Shown in pieces: positions 48,026 through 59,896 of a DNA stretch of 64,000 nt; the first letter of the stretch is position 1; every line of letters begins with the position of its first letter. The stretch comes from Aptenodytes patagonicus. Taxonomy: Eukaryota; Chordata; Aves; Sphenisciformes; Spheniscidae. The notes below the pieces were generated by a model. The model saw nothing but the letters and a program-made list of their open reading frames with translations, had not been told where the DNA came from and ran no database searches. Where the stretch lies: the NCBI RefSeq assembly GCF_965638725.1, contig NC_134960.1:1986501-2050500 (forward strand), written 5' to 3'. The position numbers were made by a program, and so were the translations under genes.

Positions 48026-49757
48026 GGTAACTTCTTAACCTTTTTATCTGTTTATTTTTGCTGCTTTGTGATATATAAAGGTGGCCTGGAACGTTAACTC
48101 TGCTTCTACATAAACCATTCTGCTTGCATCTGTACAGAGAAATACCAGATTTTAGCTTCCCCCGTTTTTGCTGAAGGACCCAGGGAGAACTGGAGAACCT
48201 TTGGGAATCGGCCAAAGAAACAAGACGGCAAAGTGAGTGCCTGGTCTGCACGAACATCTCGCTCGCCAGGGATAAATGAATAAAAGGTTCAGCAAGCTTA
48301 TACCACTGCTGCGGGTGGAGGGAGGCTCGGCTCCAGGTGCCAAAGACCAGCAGGCCAGCTTTGCTATCCCTGGCAGCTCTAGCACAAGGCGGCATTAACA
48401 AAGAGCTGTGGCTGCGACAGGAAGAAGGTTGGGGGGTTTTTTTTGTTATTTTTGGTGACCCAGATGGTGTTCAGCAATGGCCTTTTTAGAGAGCTACAAC
48501 ATTTTTACAACCTGTCTTTAGCCAGAACGAATATATGGATTAGCAGAATTAATTTGGTCGTAGGCAGCCAGGAAGGACAGGAAAACAGCTCTTCTGACCT
48601 GCACTAGATTTATCATATTTCAAAAAGCAGATCATTTGGATAACACCTCCTCAGAAAATGCCTTGAGATTGCTTCAAGGGAGAACACAACCTTCTTCCTA
48701 ATCTCCAATCCCTCTAAGCACTTGCATTTGATAACCCTTGCCCCCTCCCTTCAGTTGTCTATACCTAATTTTCATATCCTGTTTTATTTCTCCAGCATAA
48801 GCACGGTCCCCTTCTGGGATGAATAGTGCTTCCCAGAGCTCCTGCAGCACGATGCAGGTGGATCCCAAGGAGTCTTGGTAAGAATCAAAGACGTGGAGAT
48901 GTAACATACTATCTTGCACACCTGCTGTAACGCGGCAACTCAGTGCCCAATAGCACAGCGTGGTCTCGTTTATTTATATCACCGTGGGAGCAAGAGACTT
49001 TTGTTAAGATCACAAATAGCAGGTAGGGGAGAAGACAGAAGTTAGTGTGAAGTGCAGCCCACAGAGTATTGTAATGAAGTATAAGTTCTGTTTTGATTTG
49101 GTCGCTGAGATTTGATTGTCTTTGAATACTTCAGTCCTGCTTTAGGACTCTCCAGGGACTGTGCTTTTGTGGGCGATGAATAAAAGGAACTGGGATATTG
49201 GGTATCTTTCCTTTTCATTATCTTGCCAAAAAGTTGAAATTTGGCAAACCTTTAGAAAAATAACTGGAAACAGGGCCTAAGCACAGTTGTTCACTGTTTC
49301 CTAGTAATTGGGGTGGGGCTTAGAGCTTTAGCTGTATCATAATTAGGTAACAACTATATTTGTGGCCGTCCTTTGTACAGGATGCTGGAGGTGATCTAGG
49401 AGCGCCTGAGCAGACAAGGAAGAGTCTCCTGGACAGAGTCACTCCAGGTACGCTCTCCCTCGCCTGTTCCCTGGGAGGTGGTTGTATCGTGCAGTGAGAT
49501 TAGCATCCTGCATAATTTAGGGAAGTTCAGGCCGTGAACTGGTTCTTGAAGGACAATCTTTGCCAACAACAAAGATGGGACAGCAGGCTCTGGCCCTGCC
49601 TGAGGAGGGGAGCGGAGCATCAAGCCTCAGCCCATACTTAAAGTTATCTTGATTCCTTAACACTCCCTATAGCTGGCACATGCAGTGAGTGGAGAAGCAG
49701 CCCTGAGAATGGTATTTGAGGAGCAGCTCAGCTGAGCTGATGTGCATCTAACAACGA

Positions 49758-49773
49758 AGAGAGAGAGAGAGAG
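49758..49773. repeat. (AG)8 microsatellite
   Basis: Eight uninterrupted AG units. Confidence 0.9.
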
Positions 49774-50620
49774 GGCCCAGTGTGCGTGGCCAAAGCTTCT
49801 GGGGGGATTTCTGCAGCGCCCTCAGAATCGCATAGTAACCACTGCCCTTTTGCATGGACAGTAGCTTTTCTCTGGCTCTCATGCGTGGCAAGTTGCAAGA
49901 GGGCTTGCTCTTCTCGGGGGGGTTCAAAATGATCCTCAGCAGTCCTTTCCCCACATAGAGTCAGTGTTGTAGGGAGAAGTATTTGATCTCTTTCCCCAAA
50001 CTCGGCTCTCCAACTGGAAGTATGCCTTGCTTCAAGAGAGAGGATGAGGAGAAAAGACGAGGACACAGTGGCTGATAGAAAGACTGGGGAAAGCCCAAGA
50101 CAAAACCAGGGCAGCAGACAGATCAGGGGTGTAGGTCTGGTCCAGTGACCCAGCTGCATGACCGAGAGAGCACGTGGTTCTGGTAAGCTGTTCCTTGATA
50201 GGTGCACTGCAGCAGAGGGCACCAGAAAGCAAGAAAAACTTTGTTCTGCGCTAACAGCTTGTAAAATACTAATGTCTTTGTGGGTTACAAAGGCTGGGGG
50301 TGCTGGTGACGGGGTTGGCTTTGTGCTTTATGTGGGAAGGAATGATGAGGAAAGACTCGACAGTCCCCTGTTGTGTACTTTAACTTGCCATAAACACAGG
50401 CAGCGTGATGGCCGCGAGCTCTCGGCATCCCGGCTCAAACTGACGCTGTGGCTGCAACTTGGGCATAACTCCCGCGCGTGACAGAGGCACTGCTGCCCCG
50501 TGGTATCTGATGGCCTTCCAGAATTGCTGAACGCTTGAGAGAGATGGGGAAATGGGTCTCTACATACCTGTGCGCATACCTCTGAATCCTGCAGAGGATG
50601 CTCCTGGCACTCCTACAGTC

Positions 50621-51149
50621 GCACTCAAACATTAAGCTTTTCTGCGTTGAGGGCGATGCTGCGCGGCTGTCTCGCAGCCCGTTTCATCTGCGGAGTGCCA
50701 TCAGCATGACCTGCTCGTCCCCAAGCCCCCAGCCGCGCTCTTACCCCCTGCCCGCAGCCGACCCCCGTCAGGGGAGGCGAGGGGACCGCCGGGGCCTTCC
50801 CCAGCGCCCTGCCCAGCCCGCCAGCCCCTCTCCCCCGGCTCCGCTCCCCTTGCGCGGCAGGAGACGGGAGGGAGGGGGCCGGGCTGAAGCCGGCCTGCTC
50901 CCGGCCCGGCCTCCTGCCTTCCCCGCCGTGGGAGGGGGTCGGGCTCCGCGGGGCCGCTCCCGCCCCTTCCCGCCCCCGGCCGGTGCCGGTGCCCGTCCCC
51001 CGGTCCCCCGGTCGGTCGGGCGGTGCCTGTGGCGGGCGGCGCGGCGGAGGGGAGTTTCCAGGAAGTGGCCATATTGGATCCATTCAGCCGCATCCACCCG
51101 CGGCGGGGAGAGCCGCGCTCCCGCCGCCGGAGCCGCGCCAGCCCCGGCC
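50621..51149 (+). promoter_or_regulatory. SEPTIN8 CpG-island promoter and 5' UTR
   Basis: Strongly CpG-rich from about 50640, continuing into the intron to about 51660. No TATA box is seen. AGGAAGTG (ETS-type, within 51058-51067) is directly followed by GCCATATTGG (51068-51077), which contains a YY1-type CCATNTT core. This pairing is common in TATA-less promoters and suggests transcription starts near 51060-51080, about 80 nt before the ATG. The start site is inferred. Confidence 0.75.
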
Positions 51150-51179
51150 ATGGCCGCCACCGATCTGGAGCGCTTCTCG
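51150..51179 (+). CDS. SEPTIN8: SEPTIN8 first coding exon
   Basis: Encodes MAATDLERFS, identical to the start of human septin-8 as I recall it and different from septin-6 (MAATDIARQ) and septin-11. It is followed directly by a good donor, TCG|GTGAGC, at the same place where the human first coding exon ends. The ATG has a G at -3 and +4. Septin-8 is a filament-forming GTP-binding protein of the septin-6 group that joins hetero-oligomers with septin-2, -7 and -9 subgroup proteins. The GTPase domain is in later exons, which are outside the window; I searched by eye for GHVGFDSLPDQ-type and P-loop sequence downstream and found none. The identification rests on ten residues plus splice position and synteny. 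Confidence 0.9.
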
Positions 51180-51188
51180 GTGAGCAGC

Positions 51189-51214
51189 GGGGGGGGGGGC
51201 GGCGGCGGCGGCGG
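51189..51214. repeat. G11 run plus (CGG)5
   Basis: Lies 10 nt inside SEPTIN8 intron 1, just after the donor. If exon 1 were not spliced it would encode poly-glycine. It is G-quadruplex-prone and difficult to sequence. Confidence 0.9.
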
Positions 51215-51283
51215 CCCCGCTCCCCGCTCTCGTACGCGCGTCTCTTCGGGCAAATAACTTGGTTTTTTTCTCTCTCGGGGGTC

Positions 51284-51298
51284 AAAAAAAAAAAAAAA
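51284..51298. repeat. A15 homopolymer
   Basis: Fifteen A in the 5' part of SEPTIN8 intron 1. Confidence 0.9.
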
Positions 51299-52704
51299 TT
51301 ATATCCAGCCGATGGTGGGGCCAGGGCAGCCGGGGGGATGCGCCGGGCGCCGGCCCCGTCTGCGCGGCCGCTGCCCCGCCAGCCCCCTGCGTGTCCGCGG
51401 CGAGCGGGGTGCCCGGCGGCGGCAGAGCCGGGAGGAGGCCGGCGGCTGCGGGGCGGGCGGGTGGGTTTCGGCTGCGAGGGGGTCTTGGGAGAGGAGCGAA
51501 GCCGGTGTCCTCGGCGTCGGCAGGGCGCGGGGAGAGTCCTTGCGGGAAGGTCCCGCCTTGCGCCGTGGGCTGGAGGGTACGGCGGGCTGGAAGGCTCCGA
51601 GGCCTCGGTGCTTGGTCTGATGCCGAAACCGGTAACGAGAGCGTTTCGTGACCCCTCCTCGGATGTCCGAGGTGCTCACGAAGGGTAGCCGATGTCCGCG
51701 GGCATAAAGTACCCCGCAACGAGGGACGGAAAGAAATGGGGTCAGACCTTCCTAAATAAGAATTGTTTACATACCACTGGTATCCAAACACTCTGAAACA
51801 GTGAGTAACTTAACGGCGTGTATATAATACCGTGAGAGAGACGCTGATTCAAACACGGGTAAAGCAAACCCTTGAGGCTAACTGCTCCCTGAGCCGATGT
51901 ATGAAGAATGCTGTACGGCAAATATGGAGCGTGACCTGTGCACCGCTGCCTCTCTGCAGCACATGTTGTATAACTGCTATCGGAAGTCAATCCGGCTAAA
52001 ATCTGTGTCGGCTTAAAACTATTCTTTGTCTAAGGCTTGAATTTTTTGTTGTTGTTGGAAGGCTGTTCTGATTAAATAGCTCGGTGATGCATCTTGCAGC
52101 CTTTCAGAGCTAAAAACGTTTTTAGCACATTAAATAGCATAGCTCTCCAAAGTAAAAAATGTCTGGTGTGATATTGCTAAATAAATGGGAACAGCAGTGG
52201 TGGTTGTCTGAATTATAGGCATGCCGTTTGAGCACAAACAAGTCCCTGCTACTGTTTTCTCTGTAAACTGCTTTTTGCCAAGAATCTCAAACTCTGCTTC
52301 GTTTCTTTGAATCCAAAAGTTTCCAGCTCAAGAATGAATTTGCAAGACTGTAACTTACTTAAAACTTGCATAAAGGAAAATCGATTGTGGGCTCTTATTT
52401 AAGAAAGCAAATGTTCCTAGACTCTGGGGAGAGGGGATCAAGGTAAAGCCTCAGTGGCAGGGAATGGAAACACCGTAACTGTCTCGCTGCACTTCCTTCT
52501 GCATTTGTATCATATAAAAACACTTTTAATGTTAATTTGATGTGCCTGCTGGTGCCTGTGCAGGTTTTCATAGGTGTTACAGGAACCTAAAATATCGCCT
52601 AGCCTGGGAGAAAATTAAACTTAATCTTGCATTCCTTGGTGTGGGTACTTGAATGCTTGGTGTACTTGCGTCAATACTCTGTCACTTTTATTTAAAAAAA
52701 GAAA

Positions 52705-52723
52705 GGGGGGGGTGGGGGGGTGG
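52705..52723. repeat. G-rich tract G8-T-G7-T-G2
   Basis: Nearly pure G run in SEPTIN8 intron 1. It could form a G-quadruplex; it may also be polymorphic. Confidence 0.85.
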
Positions 52724-53893
52724 AATTTCCCGAAGGTGCTTGGCTGTCATTTGGGCACCAAAGTGAAATGGCTGGCCTCCAACATGACTTTAGTGCCCAA
52801 CTTCATTAGGAGAAAATCTGCTTACTTGGTGCAGGGAGCTAGGGTGAGTTTATAGGGATCTGCAGGCCCAGTAGATCTGGTGATCTGCTGATCTTTGCCT
52901 TTGGACTAGTTTGCCTTTCTCCTGGAACCACGGATCTGGCAGAAGCGGGTGGGAGAGCAACGTCTCGTTTCCATTTGATGTAGGGCAGAGGACTGTCCCA
53001 GCTGTTGTTTCTGTTATCCTCAGTGCATGTCTCAGCTCTGATGCTGTTCCTCCAGCAGAATCATGGAAACCACATGATTAAGGTATTCCGAGCTGTTCGT
53101 TCTGCAGGGTTTACAGCTTTCCTGGTGCCACGTTATATCACCATGCCTCAGTTTCCTGAGCATAAAGTCTAGGTGGGAGTAGCTCATTACTGCCAAGAGG
53201 AGGTGATGATAAATTCATTTATTTTTACCAGCTGTTTGTATCTGCAGTGGGAAGTAATGTTGAAAAAGCCTCTGAAGGAGGTTTTTGATATACACTAGGT
53301 CATGCTATTCGGATTGGTGAAGCTATTTATAAGTGTCCAGCTGACACTGACATCCTGGAATGTAGTGACACTTAGGTTTGGATAATGTGTTTTCAAAACT
53401 CCCCAGATGCATGCTTCCCTTGTACAGTCCTCCAGAATGCCTCTGTCTCCAGCACAATAAAGTTCCCTTGAAGTGCTGCTGTTGGAAATGACCAACAAAA
53501 GCAAATGAAAGGAAGCTCGCCCATAGAAAGCTGCCTCTAAGGCAGCAGGATCACACCAGCGGTGCTCAAGACCGCCTTTGTTTTTGTGAATGTAGTGCTT
53601 GTGAGAGAGTGGCTTCAGCCCCTGGAGACTGAAGTTTTCTGCTGATCTGCCGTGGGAATGTGGCTCACCACTGCCGTGTTCAGGGCTTGGTCTGCAGGCA
53701 TCGCTTCTAGATACCCTAGGCCAGTTACCACCAGAGTGGAAAGAAAACTGATGAAGTTTGGTTCAGTTATGAAATACCTTAATTTGTCATCAAAACTCAG
53801 AGCTTCTCCACTGCCTGTTCTGGCCAGTGCTGAGCTAGCACGTGATAACTGTGTGCTGAGGCAGACACTGGCAGTATTAGCGAGGATGTTGGT

Positions 53894-54094
53894 ATGTTGA
53901 GTGGGAAACAGCCCAACCACCACGTGCAAGCGGAAGCCAGAAAGTGCGTGAAATGCAGCAGGGAAATACAGAAGCTCTGGAGGAAGCTAGAAAAGCTGGA
54001 AGGAGAAGAAGTGATGGAGAAGCTACTGGAGATGTGTAGGAGAATAAATGGGATGAGATGTGAGACCGAGACTGTAAGACTGTTTTGCTTTTGA
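53894..54094 (+). other. Small intronic ATG open frame, status unknown
   Basis: A 66-codon frame starting with a true ATG. The predicted peptide has a CxxC pair (KCVKC), then a helix-prone stretch, REIQKLWRKLEKLEGEE, and LLEMCRRING. The codon pattern and amphipathic spacing are more protein-like than neighbouring frames, but I recognise no family, the Kozak context is only moderate and no splice sites place it in SEPTIN8. It may be a relic of a retroelement or chance. Confidence 0.2.
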
Positions 54095-55621
54095 GAAGCT
54101 TTTTCAAACCCCCAAACCTGTTGCTTTTTCCTCTTTTTAAATAAAACCCATCGACCTCCTGAAATGCTGTCACTTAACTATCCACATTAACCTATTGTCT
54201 TACTTGGAGGTGCAAAGGCAGTTCCTTGGGCTCTAAACTAAGCAGCTGCATGCTTTCAGATGCAGGCATGTGAGGAGGAGCAGGTGCCTTCAGCCTTAAG
54301 GTTGGGCTGAGACAGGAATTTAACATTATGCCGCAATGAAAATGTCATGGCTGATTGCTTTGTGTGCGCACTGTGACTGTGTGTGGACAAGGGATTTGTG
54401 AACATCAATGCCCAGTGAAGAGAGTACTGGATGCGTGCACGTAGCTGTGTGTGAGCTGTGGTTGTGGGGTGGCTGTCTACATGCAGTCCTGAGATGTCCC
54501 TTCATGTTAGTGATCGATAGCTAGGCTTTTACTGGTAGCTTTACTATAAATTGATGCCCCTTGGAAGATCTTGCCAGAAAAAACACCACATTATACCTTT
54601 ATCAGAGGAAAGCTGAACAACATCTTCCTCACTGGAAATAGACAATGGGATTTTTTTTTTTTGTTTGAGCTGGAGGGGGGTCTGGCCAGTTTGGCAGCTT
54701 TGTGTGAGCGTTACCTGTTTACATTACACACCGCTGCCACCTTGTGACCTGCTCCCAGCTCTGTGGGAGGAGAGGGACCTTTGCACCGTGCCTGTTCCTG
54801 CCATAACTGCCTGGGTTGTGATAAACTTCATGCATTTCTGCTGCTGCTGTTTTCTGTAAGCTCGTGTTTTCTCTTATTGACTGCACAGCCTAAATCCGCT
54901 CCTCCGTGTGTGAAGGGGCCAGCGTTATACCTTAGTCCGTGAAAGATGGGCATGAGAAGTGGGCTGAGAAGAGCTCTGTGTACCGTGGCTAGGGCAGAGC
55001 GGTTGCCAGAAGACTTATCACTGCAGGTCCTAAGCACAGGCTTACATTTTCTTACAAACTCGCAAGGAAAACGTTTCCATGGCTCAATTCCAGTAGAAAC
55101 TGGGGTTTGTTTGGATTTGGCTATTCCCCCTGCCCTGTTTTTTGCCCAGCGAGCAGCACCGTTTGGAAGTTCCAGGGTTAAATTTCCTTGTCTGTTTTTG
55201 TCATTCAATTATTTTACCTTTAGCCTGGAAAAACTCAAGTGATCCCCCATGCAGTGTGGAACAGAAGTGACAGATTTTTCTCCAAGCTGGTAACATGCAC
55301 CAGGAAGCGAGCCCAGCGGGAGCAGCCCTTTCCCTCCCTGCCCTGGCCAGCTCTTCTGCCTGTACCGTATACTTTTTTGGGAAGGAGGGATGGGGAAAAT
55401 GGTCTTCCACTGAAGGAGACAAATTGGTGGTTGCCTCTCTGAGCCCTGCAGTCCCTCCCCGGGAGGCTCGCCTGTGCTCATACAGGAAGCCAGCTCTGAC
55501 TGTTTCAACCACAGGACCAATTAGCTCAACTACAGTCCGTCGCTGTTAAACGCTTATTTTGAATATATGTGCTGGGAACAAATGTTGCCCAGAAAAAGAT
55601 TTTTTTTTTTGTATGTTCCGC

Positions 55622-55640
55622 TCCCCCCCCTCCCCCCCCC
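55622..55640. repeat. C/T-rich tract C8-T-C9
   Basis: Homopyrimidine run following a T-run. It is followed by AG, which makes it look like a 3' splice site, but a matching septin exon is absent. Confidence 0.85.
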
Positions 55641-58600
55641 AGCTCTTCGTCGCTGTGATGCTGTTGCTCTCGGTGAATCCGGAGTGTCTCTTCCTCTTGC
55701 AGCAGAGATGCAACATGTTGTTCTGCGTGGGAGCTCCAGAGCTGCTCTTAACTGCTCGTAATCACAGCAAGCGCCGAGGCGGTGGGTGGAAAGACGTGAG
55801 CTGGCAAATGCTGAAGCCGTGTGTGCCCTCTGCATCGGCAAAACAAATGAAAGCCTGAAGAATAACTCTCTTTCAGGAGGCCAGCATGGTGTCAGGGCTC
55901 GTCGTCAGTGCTGCGGTGGCAGCTGTCAGCCAGTCTCCAGTGTTGCTGGAAGGCCAAAAGCTCCCTAAATATTATCTTCTGTAGCAGAATACCAGTGCTG
56001 TCGCCAGCTGCAGGGAGAGATGCAGCCCTGTCTCCGGGTGCCCCCGCTGTCCCCAGTCCAGTCGTCTCGAGGCACCACCGTGCAAATGAAGTGCTCCAGG
56101 GACTGGGCTGTTTGTCTGTCTGCAGGAGCGACGGTCATGCTTGTCTCCTTTCCTTCTCGTACTCCTTTGGCTCGGAGGTTGGGAGGGGAAGAAATGGCAT
56201 GATGCTGAATTGGCTTTTCCTGGGTTGTGCAATTAAGAGGAGAAATCTGGGAGGCCATGGGACTGAGGGAGATGTGCAGGGCATGGGCACGCTGTTTCCA
56301 CCCCGCCTGTGTGGGGTAGGGGCACATCTATGTGATTAACTTTGATTATTCAGAAAGTGTCCTGGGCCCATTTCAGGCTGTGGATGGGAGACGCTGCCCT
56401 GCTTGTTTCAAATTAGCTGCAACCCTTAGAAATAATGTTGTCCTGTCCCATATTTGTGTTTTGATGAGGTGGGGCCTGTGCGTTCAGGCACAGCCTGCTT
56501 GTTTCTCCCCTTCCCCACATCTGTATAGCTGCAGCGAGCTCTGGGTTTATACCTGAAGCTTTGCATTTCTATTCATGTTTCGTAAAAATGTCAGATGGGT
56601 AGGAGAAGCCCGTCTCTTCTCCCAGAGCAGCTCAAGTGAGGAAAAAAAAATCCTCAGTCCCAGCCATGTGCTTTCCTTCCAGAGCCTCTTCTCTGGCATA
56701 AGTGGCCCCGCTCACCTCTGACTTGTGACATTTGGATGCGAAAGGTGGAGCCAGATGGGGAATCAGCACCCTCCAAAATGGGGTGACAGTGGAGATTTTC
56801 AGAGGGCTGGGGGAGAACAGTGTCAGTGAGAACCGCAGGCTTCTCGGATACATGCCTAGTTGCTGGTCTCGGCTTGCGGGCTGACCAGGGCCCGTGGGGT
56901 CAGGGTTGTGGAGGCAGCACTTTGTTTAGATGTTCAGATTCCTTTGTGAAGCCAAAAAGCATCGGTCTCCCACACACATGAAATTCCAGAGATGTCAGAC
57001 AGCTAGAGAGAGGTTCCCATGGAGCACCCTGCCGCAGGGCTCTTGCCCTCTCTGGCTCGTACAGCCTTAAAACCGGATTGTCGCAGGGAGCTGCGGAGTG
57101 AGAGAGCCTGTGCTGGATTTCCATCGAGGGAGTTGGGGCTGCTCCCATCCTTTCCTTGCTGTTGCATGAGGTGCTGTGATGAGTCTGTGCCACCGCTGCA
57201 TTACGTGTGCAAGGAAGCATGCGGGGAATGCATCCAGAGTCCTCCACAGGCAACGAGTGTTTCGGCTGGTTCTTGCTGTAACAGAGGGGCAGGACACATC
57301 CCTCAGCTTTTCCTCGGCTGAGTTCATGTCTGCCTGCAAAGGACTGTACAGGCATGCCTTCAGCTGTGGGCTAGCGTGAAGCATGTTCACAGAGCTCGTG
57401 TTGTTCACACCGGAAAATCGAACCTTCCCGCAGCAGCAGCCAAGGTTGCTCAGGTCGGTGGCTGGGAGAGGAGACTGACCACGTGGCGTTAAATAGCATA
57501 TATATTCCTGCAGGTGCCCAGTGTGTGTGGGACAGCGCTATGATCGCGGGGCACCTCGGGTCAGAGGGACATTGCTGGATGTCTTGTCCAGACCCTGCTT
57601 CCAGCAGGCAGCTCCAGGCTTTGGATCCTAATCCAAGTTGATCCTGGCTTTCAGCTCTGCCGCGGTAAAAAGGTTGCCTGAAAAAGGGCTGCCAGAGCTG
57701 GCCTCCCAGGAACGCTCTCCTTCCCCCTGTCTTCTGCAGCAAAGTTGTTTCCAGCTCGTGTTGGTGAATATAGATTTATTCTGTAGTTTCATACAAAATG
57801 AGTAGCTCTTTCAGCTTATCTTTTTGCTATACACTTTTTTCAGATAGAGGTTTTCTTTTCTTTTTCTGTTGCCTTGAGTCTTCAGATTAAAGGTATTCTG
57901 TGCTCATACACTTTGAGGCTTTCTGGAGGCATGTGTTAATAGGATATATAGCAGTCAGCTTATTAGCATGATGACTCTGGTTTAGCTCTTGGAGCTGAGT
58001 GGCTGTGGTATGTAAAATTTCTCTTTCTGGTGTCTTCCAGGCAGTATCACAGGGAGACTTGTCCAGTAGCTGGAAGTGCTGCTCGTGGAGATGCTGCGAG
58101 ATGGCTGCATAAGGCAAACTGGGAAAAAGCATACAGTGGTGACCAAAACTCTTGGGTTCCCATTATAACTCTGTTCCCTTGTCTAAAAATATACTGAATA
58201 ATAGTATTTATTGTAATTGGGCAATAAATTCTGGAAACGTATGTGGGAATTAGCTATGTTTATTTTAAGTGGTAACTAAACCAAATAATTTTGGTGGCTG
58301 ATATCCAGCATGGCTTGTTCGGCATGATGGGGATCCAGATCCTTTTTCCCTCTTCAACATTTCTTTTAAACCGCCCCAAGCCTCTTCCATGCCACTCCTT
58401 AGAGGGAAGCACTCAGTTTCTCTCTTGGCTTTGTCCCATGGCCATTTGTATTCGCCAGGTGTCTCCTCCTCTTCCTCGTGGTAGGTCGCTGGGGAAGGGA
58501 AGAGGTCCTGCTGGTCAGATCAGTCGAGTGCAAGCTGGGAATGCATCTGCTGCCTTGGGTGAACTTGGGAAAGTCTCTTACTAGATAAGGTGATAAGATC

Positions 58601-59879
58601 AGTCTCTTGTCAGGGTTAATAGTGAAATTCCACTAAATTAGAAGCCTCAGCACCTTCTGAATAAATAATTTTGAAAAGAAACAAACTGGGGTAGTCTGGT
58701 GTGTTCTTGTTTGCCTGTATTTTGTGTTCTTTTTAAACAGATTGAAGGAAGAGTTATGTTTGTGTTTTGGACTTTGCTTTCTTGGTTTTGAATAGCTCAT
58801 GGGGGATGGAATTCTCAGGCTGATGAAAAGCTGAACTTTCTCATCCTTTAAGGTCATTTTGGAGGAAATGTCTCTCATTTTTGGTTCCATAGTTTTCTCT
58901 GTTTTAACCAACTTTCCTAATTCTCAAAGGCAACATTCATGTTTGCAAAACATTGTGTGCATAATGCCTGGCAAATCCTGTTTTGCTCCTTTGTAAACTC
59001 TCACCCAGGGCTTGTGATAGGGACAAAATGCATGTTTAATCCTTTCTTAATTAAAGAAAGACCTCACAATTAATTAATTAGACTTTATAAATGTTATAGG
59101 GAAATCGCTAAATAACAGCTTAAGAAAAGGAAGCATGTGGGAATTTTGCTTTTGCTGTAAAAAGTCAGAGAGGAATTTAAGCCAGAAACAGTCAGTTTGT
59201 TTGCAGAAAATTAAAACTGATGTTGCATTCACAGGTTGTGAATGTATCATCTTGGATGTATGTTGTATAAGAAAAAGATGAGAAACTTTACTCTCCCTTC
59301 AAACTTAGCTCTGAAAGTCAGCAAAAACTGATGTTTTAAGACTGTGCCAATTAATTTGATTCTGTAGATGTGTGTAGGATTTTTATTTTGTTTTGTGTTT
59401 TTTTGTTTGGTGGTTTTTTTCTTTTTTTTTAAAGGAGGAAAGGCTGCTGAGACTGAAGCAAAGCTGAAGGCTGCGCCTGCAGTTCAGCTGTTTGCTCGCA
59501 AATGTTAAAGTGAGCAGGCTGGTGCAGAAGGGGAATATGTGGAGTGTGCAGATCCCTGCTCCTGGCTTGCTGCTGGGAGTGCTCAGCGTCCGGCGTATTG
59601 CTGGGATATCAGTACAAGGTGTGCCGCAGGAATCAAAACACCGCTTTGGCACCAGTAGCTTGGATACAGGAAAGCAGTTAAGGAGTTTGCCTAAGGAGTT
59701 CCTCCCTTAAAAGGAGTTTTGCTTTCTCACTTGAATCCCTGTCCACGTTCTTATGGGTAGGTGACTACAGTGCATGTTCAGCACGCTGGATTTTTACAGG
59801 TGTGCAGCAGAGCGTTTTCTTCCCCGAGGCTAGCCTGGGGCATGTGGGACATTGTGAAATGTTGATACTGGACCAGTGA

Positions 59880-59896
59880 TTTTTTTTTTTTTTTTT
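59880..59896. repeat. T17 homopolymer
   Basis: Seventeen T in SEPTIN8 intron 1. Confidence 0.85.

Larger units (their letters stand above)
42721..50620. other. Intergenic region between divergent SOWAHA and SEPTIN8
   Basis: About 7.9 kb with no recognised gene. Near the SOWAHA promoter there are plus-strand splice-like signals (donor CAG|GTGACT at 42749; acceptors at 42879 and 43288) that could belong to a divergent non-coding transcript. A perfect 38-bp tandem duplication lies at 46935-47010, an A16 run at 48010 and an (AG)8 repeat at 49758. A GC-richer stretch at 44370-44780 has no recognisable coding content. Confidence 0.55.

Noticed and set aside
50701-51285. Several long frames on both strands around the SEPTIN8 CpG island
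   Set aside because: High GC removes stop codons. Only the ten-residue MAATDLERFS exon has splice and homology support.
55643-55672. Possible 30-nt in-phase exon after a C-rich tract in SEPTIN8 intron 1
   Set aside because: The sites are plausible but the peptide (LFVAVMLLLS) does not fit septin-8, whose second exon should begin with a known hydrophilic segment.
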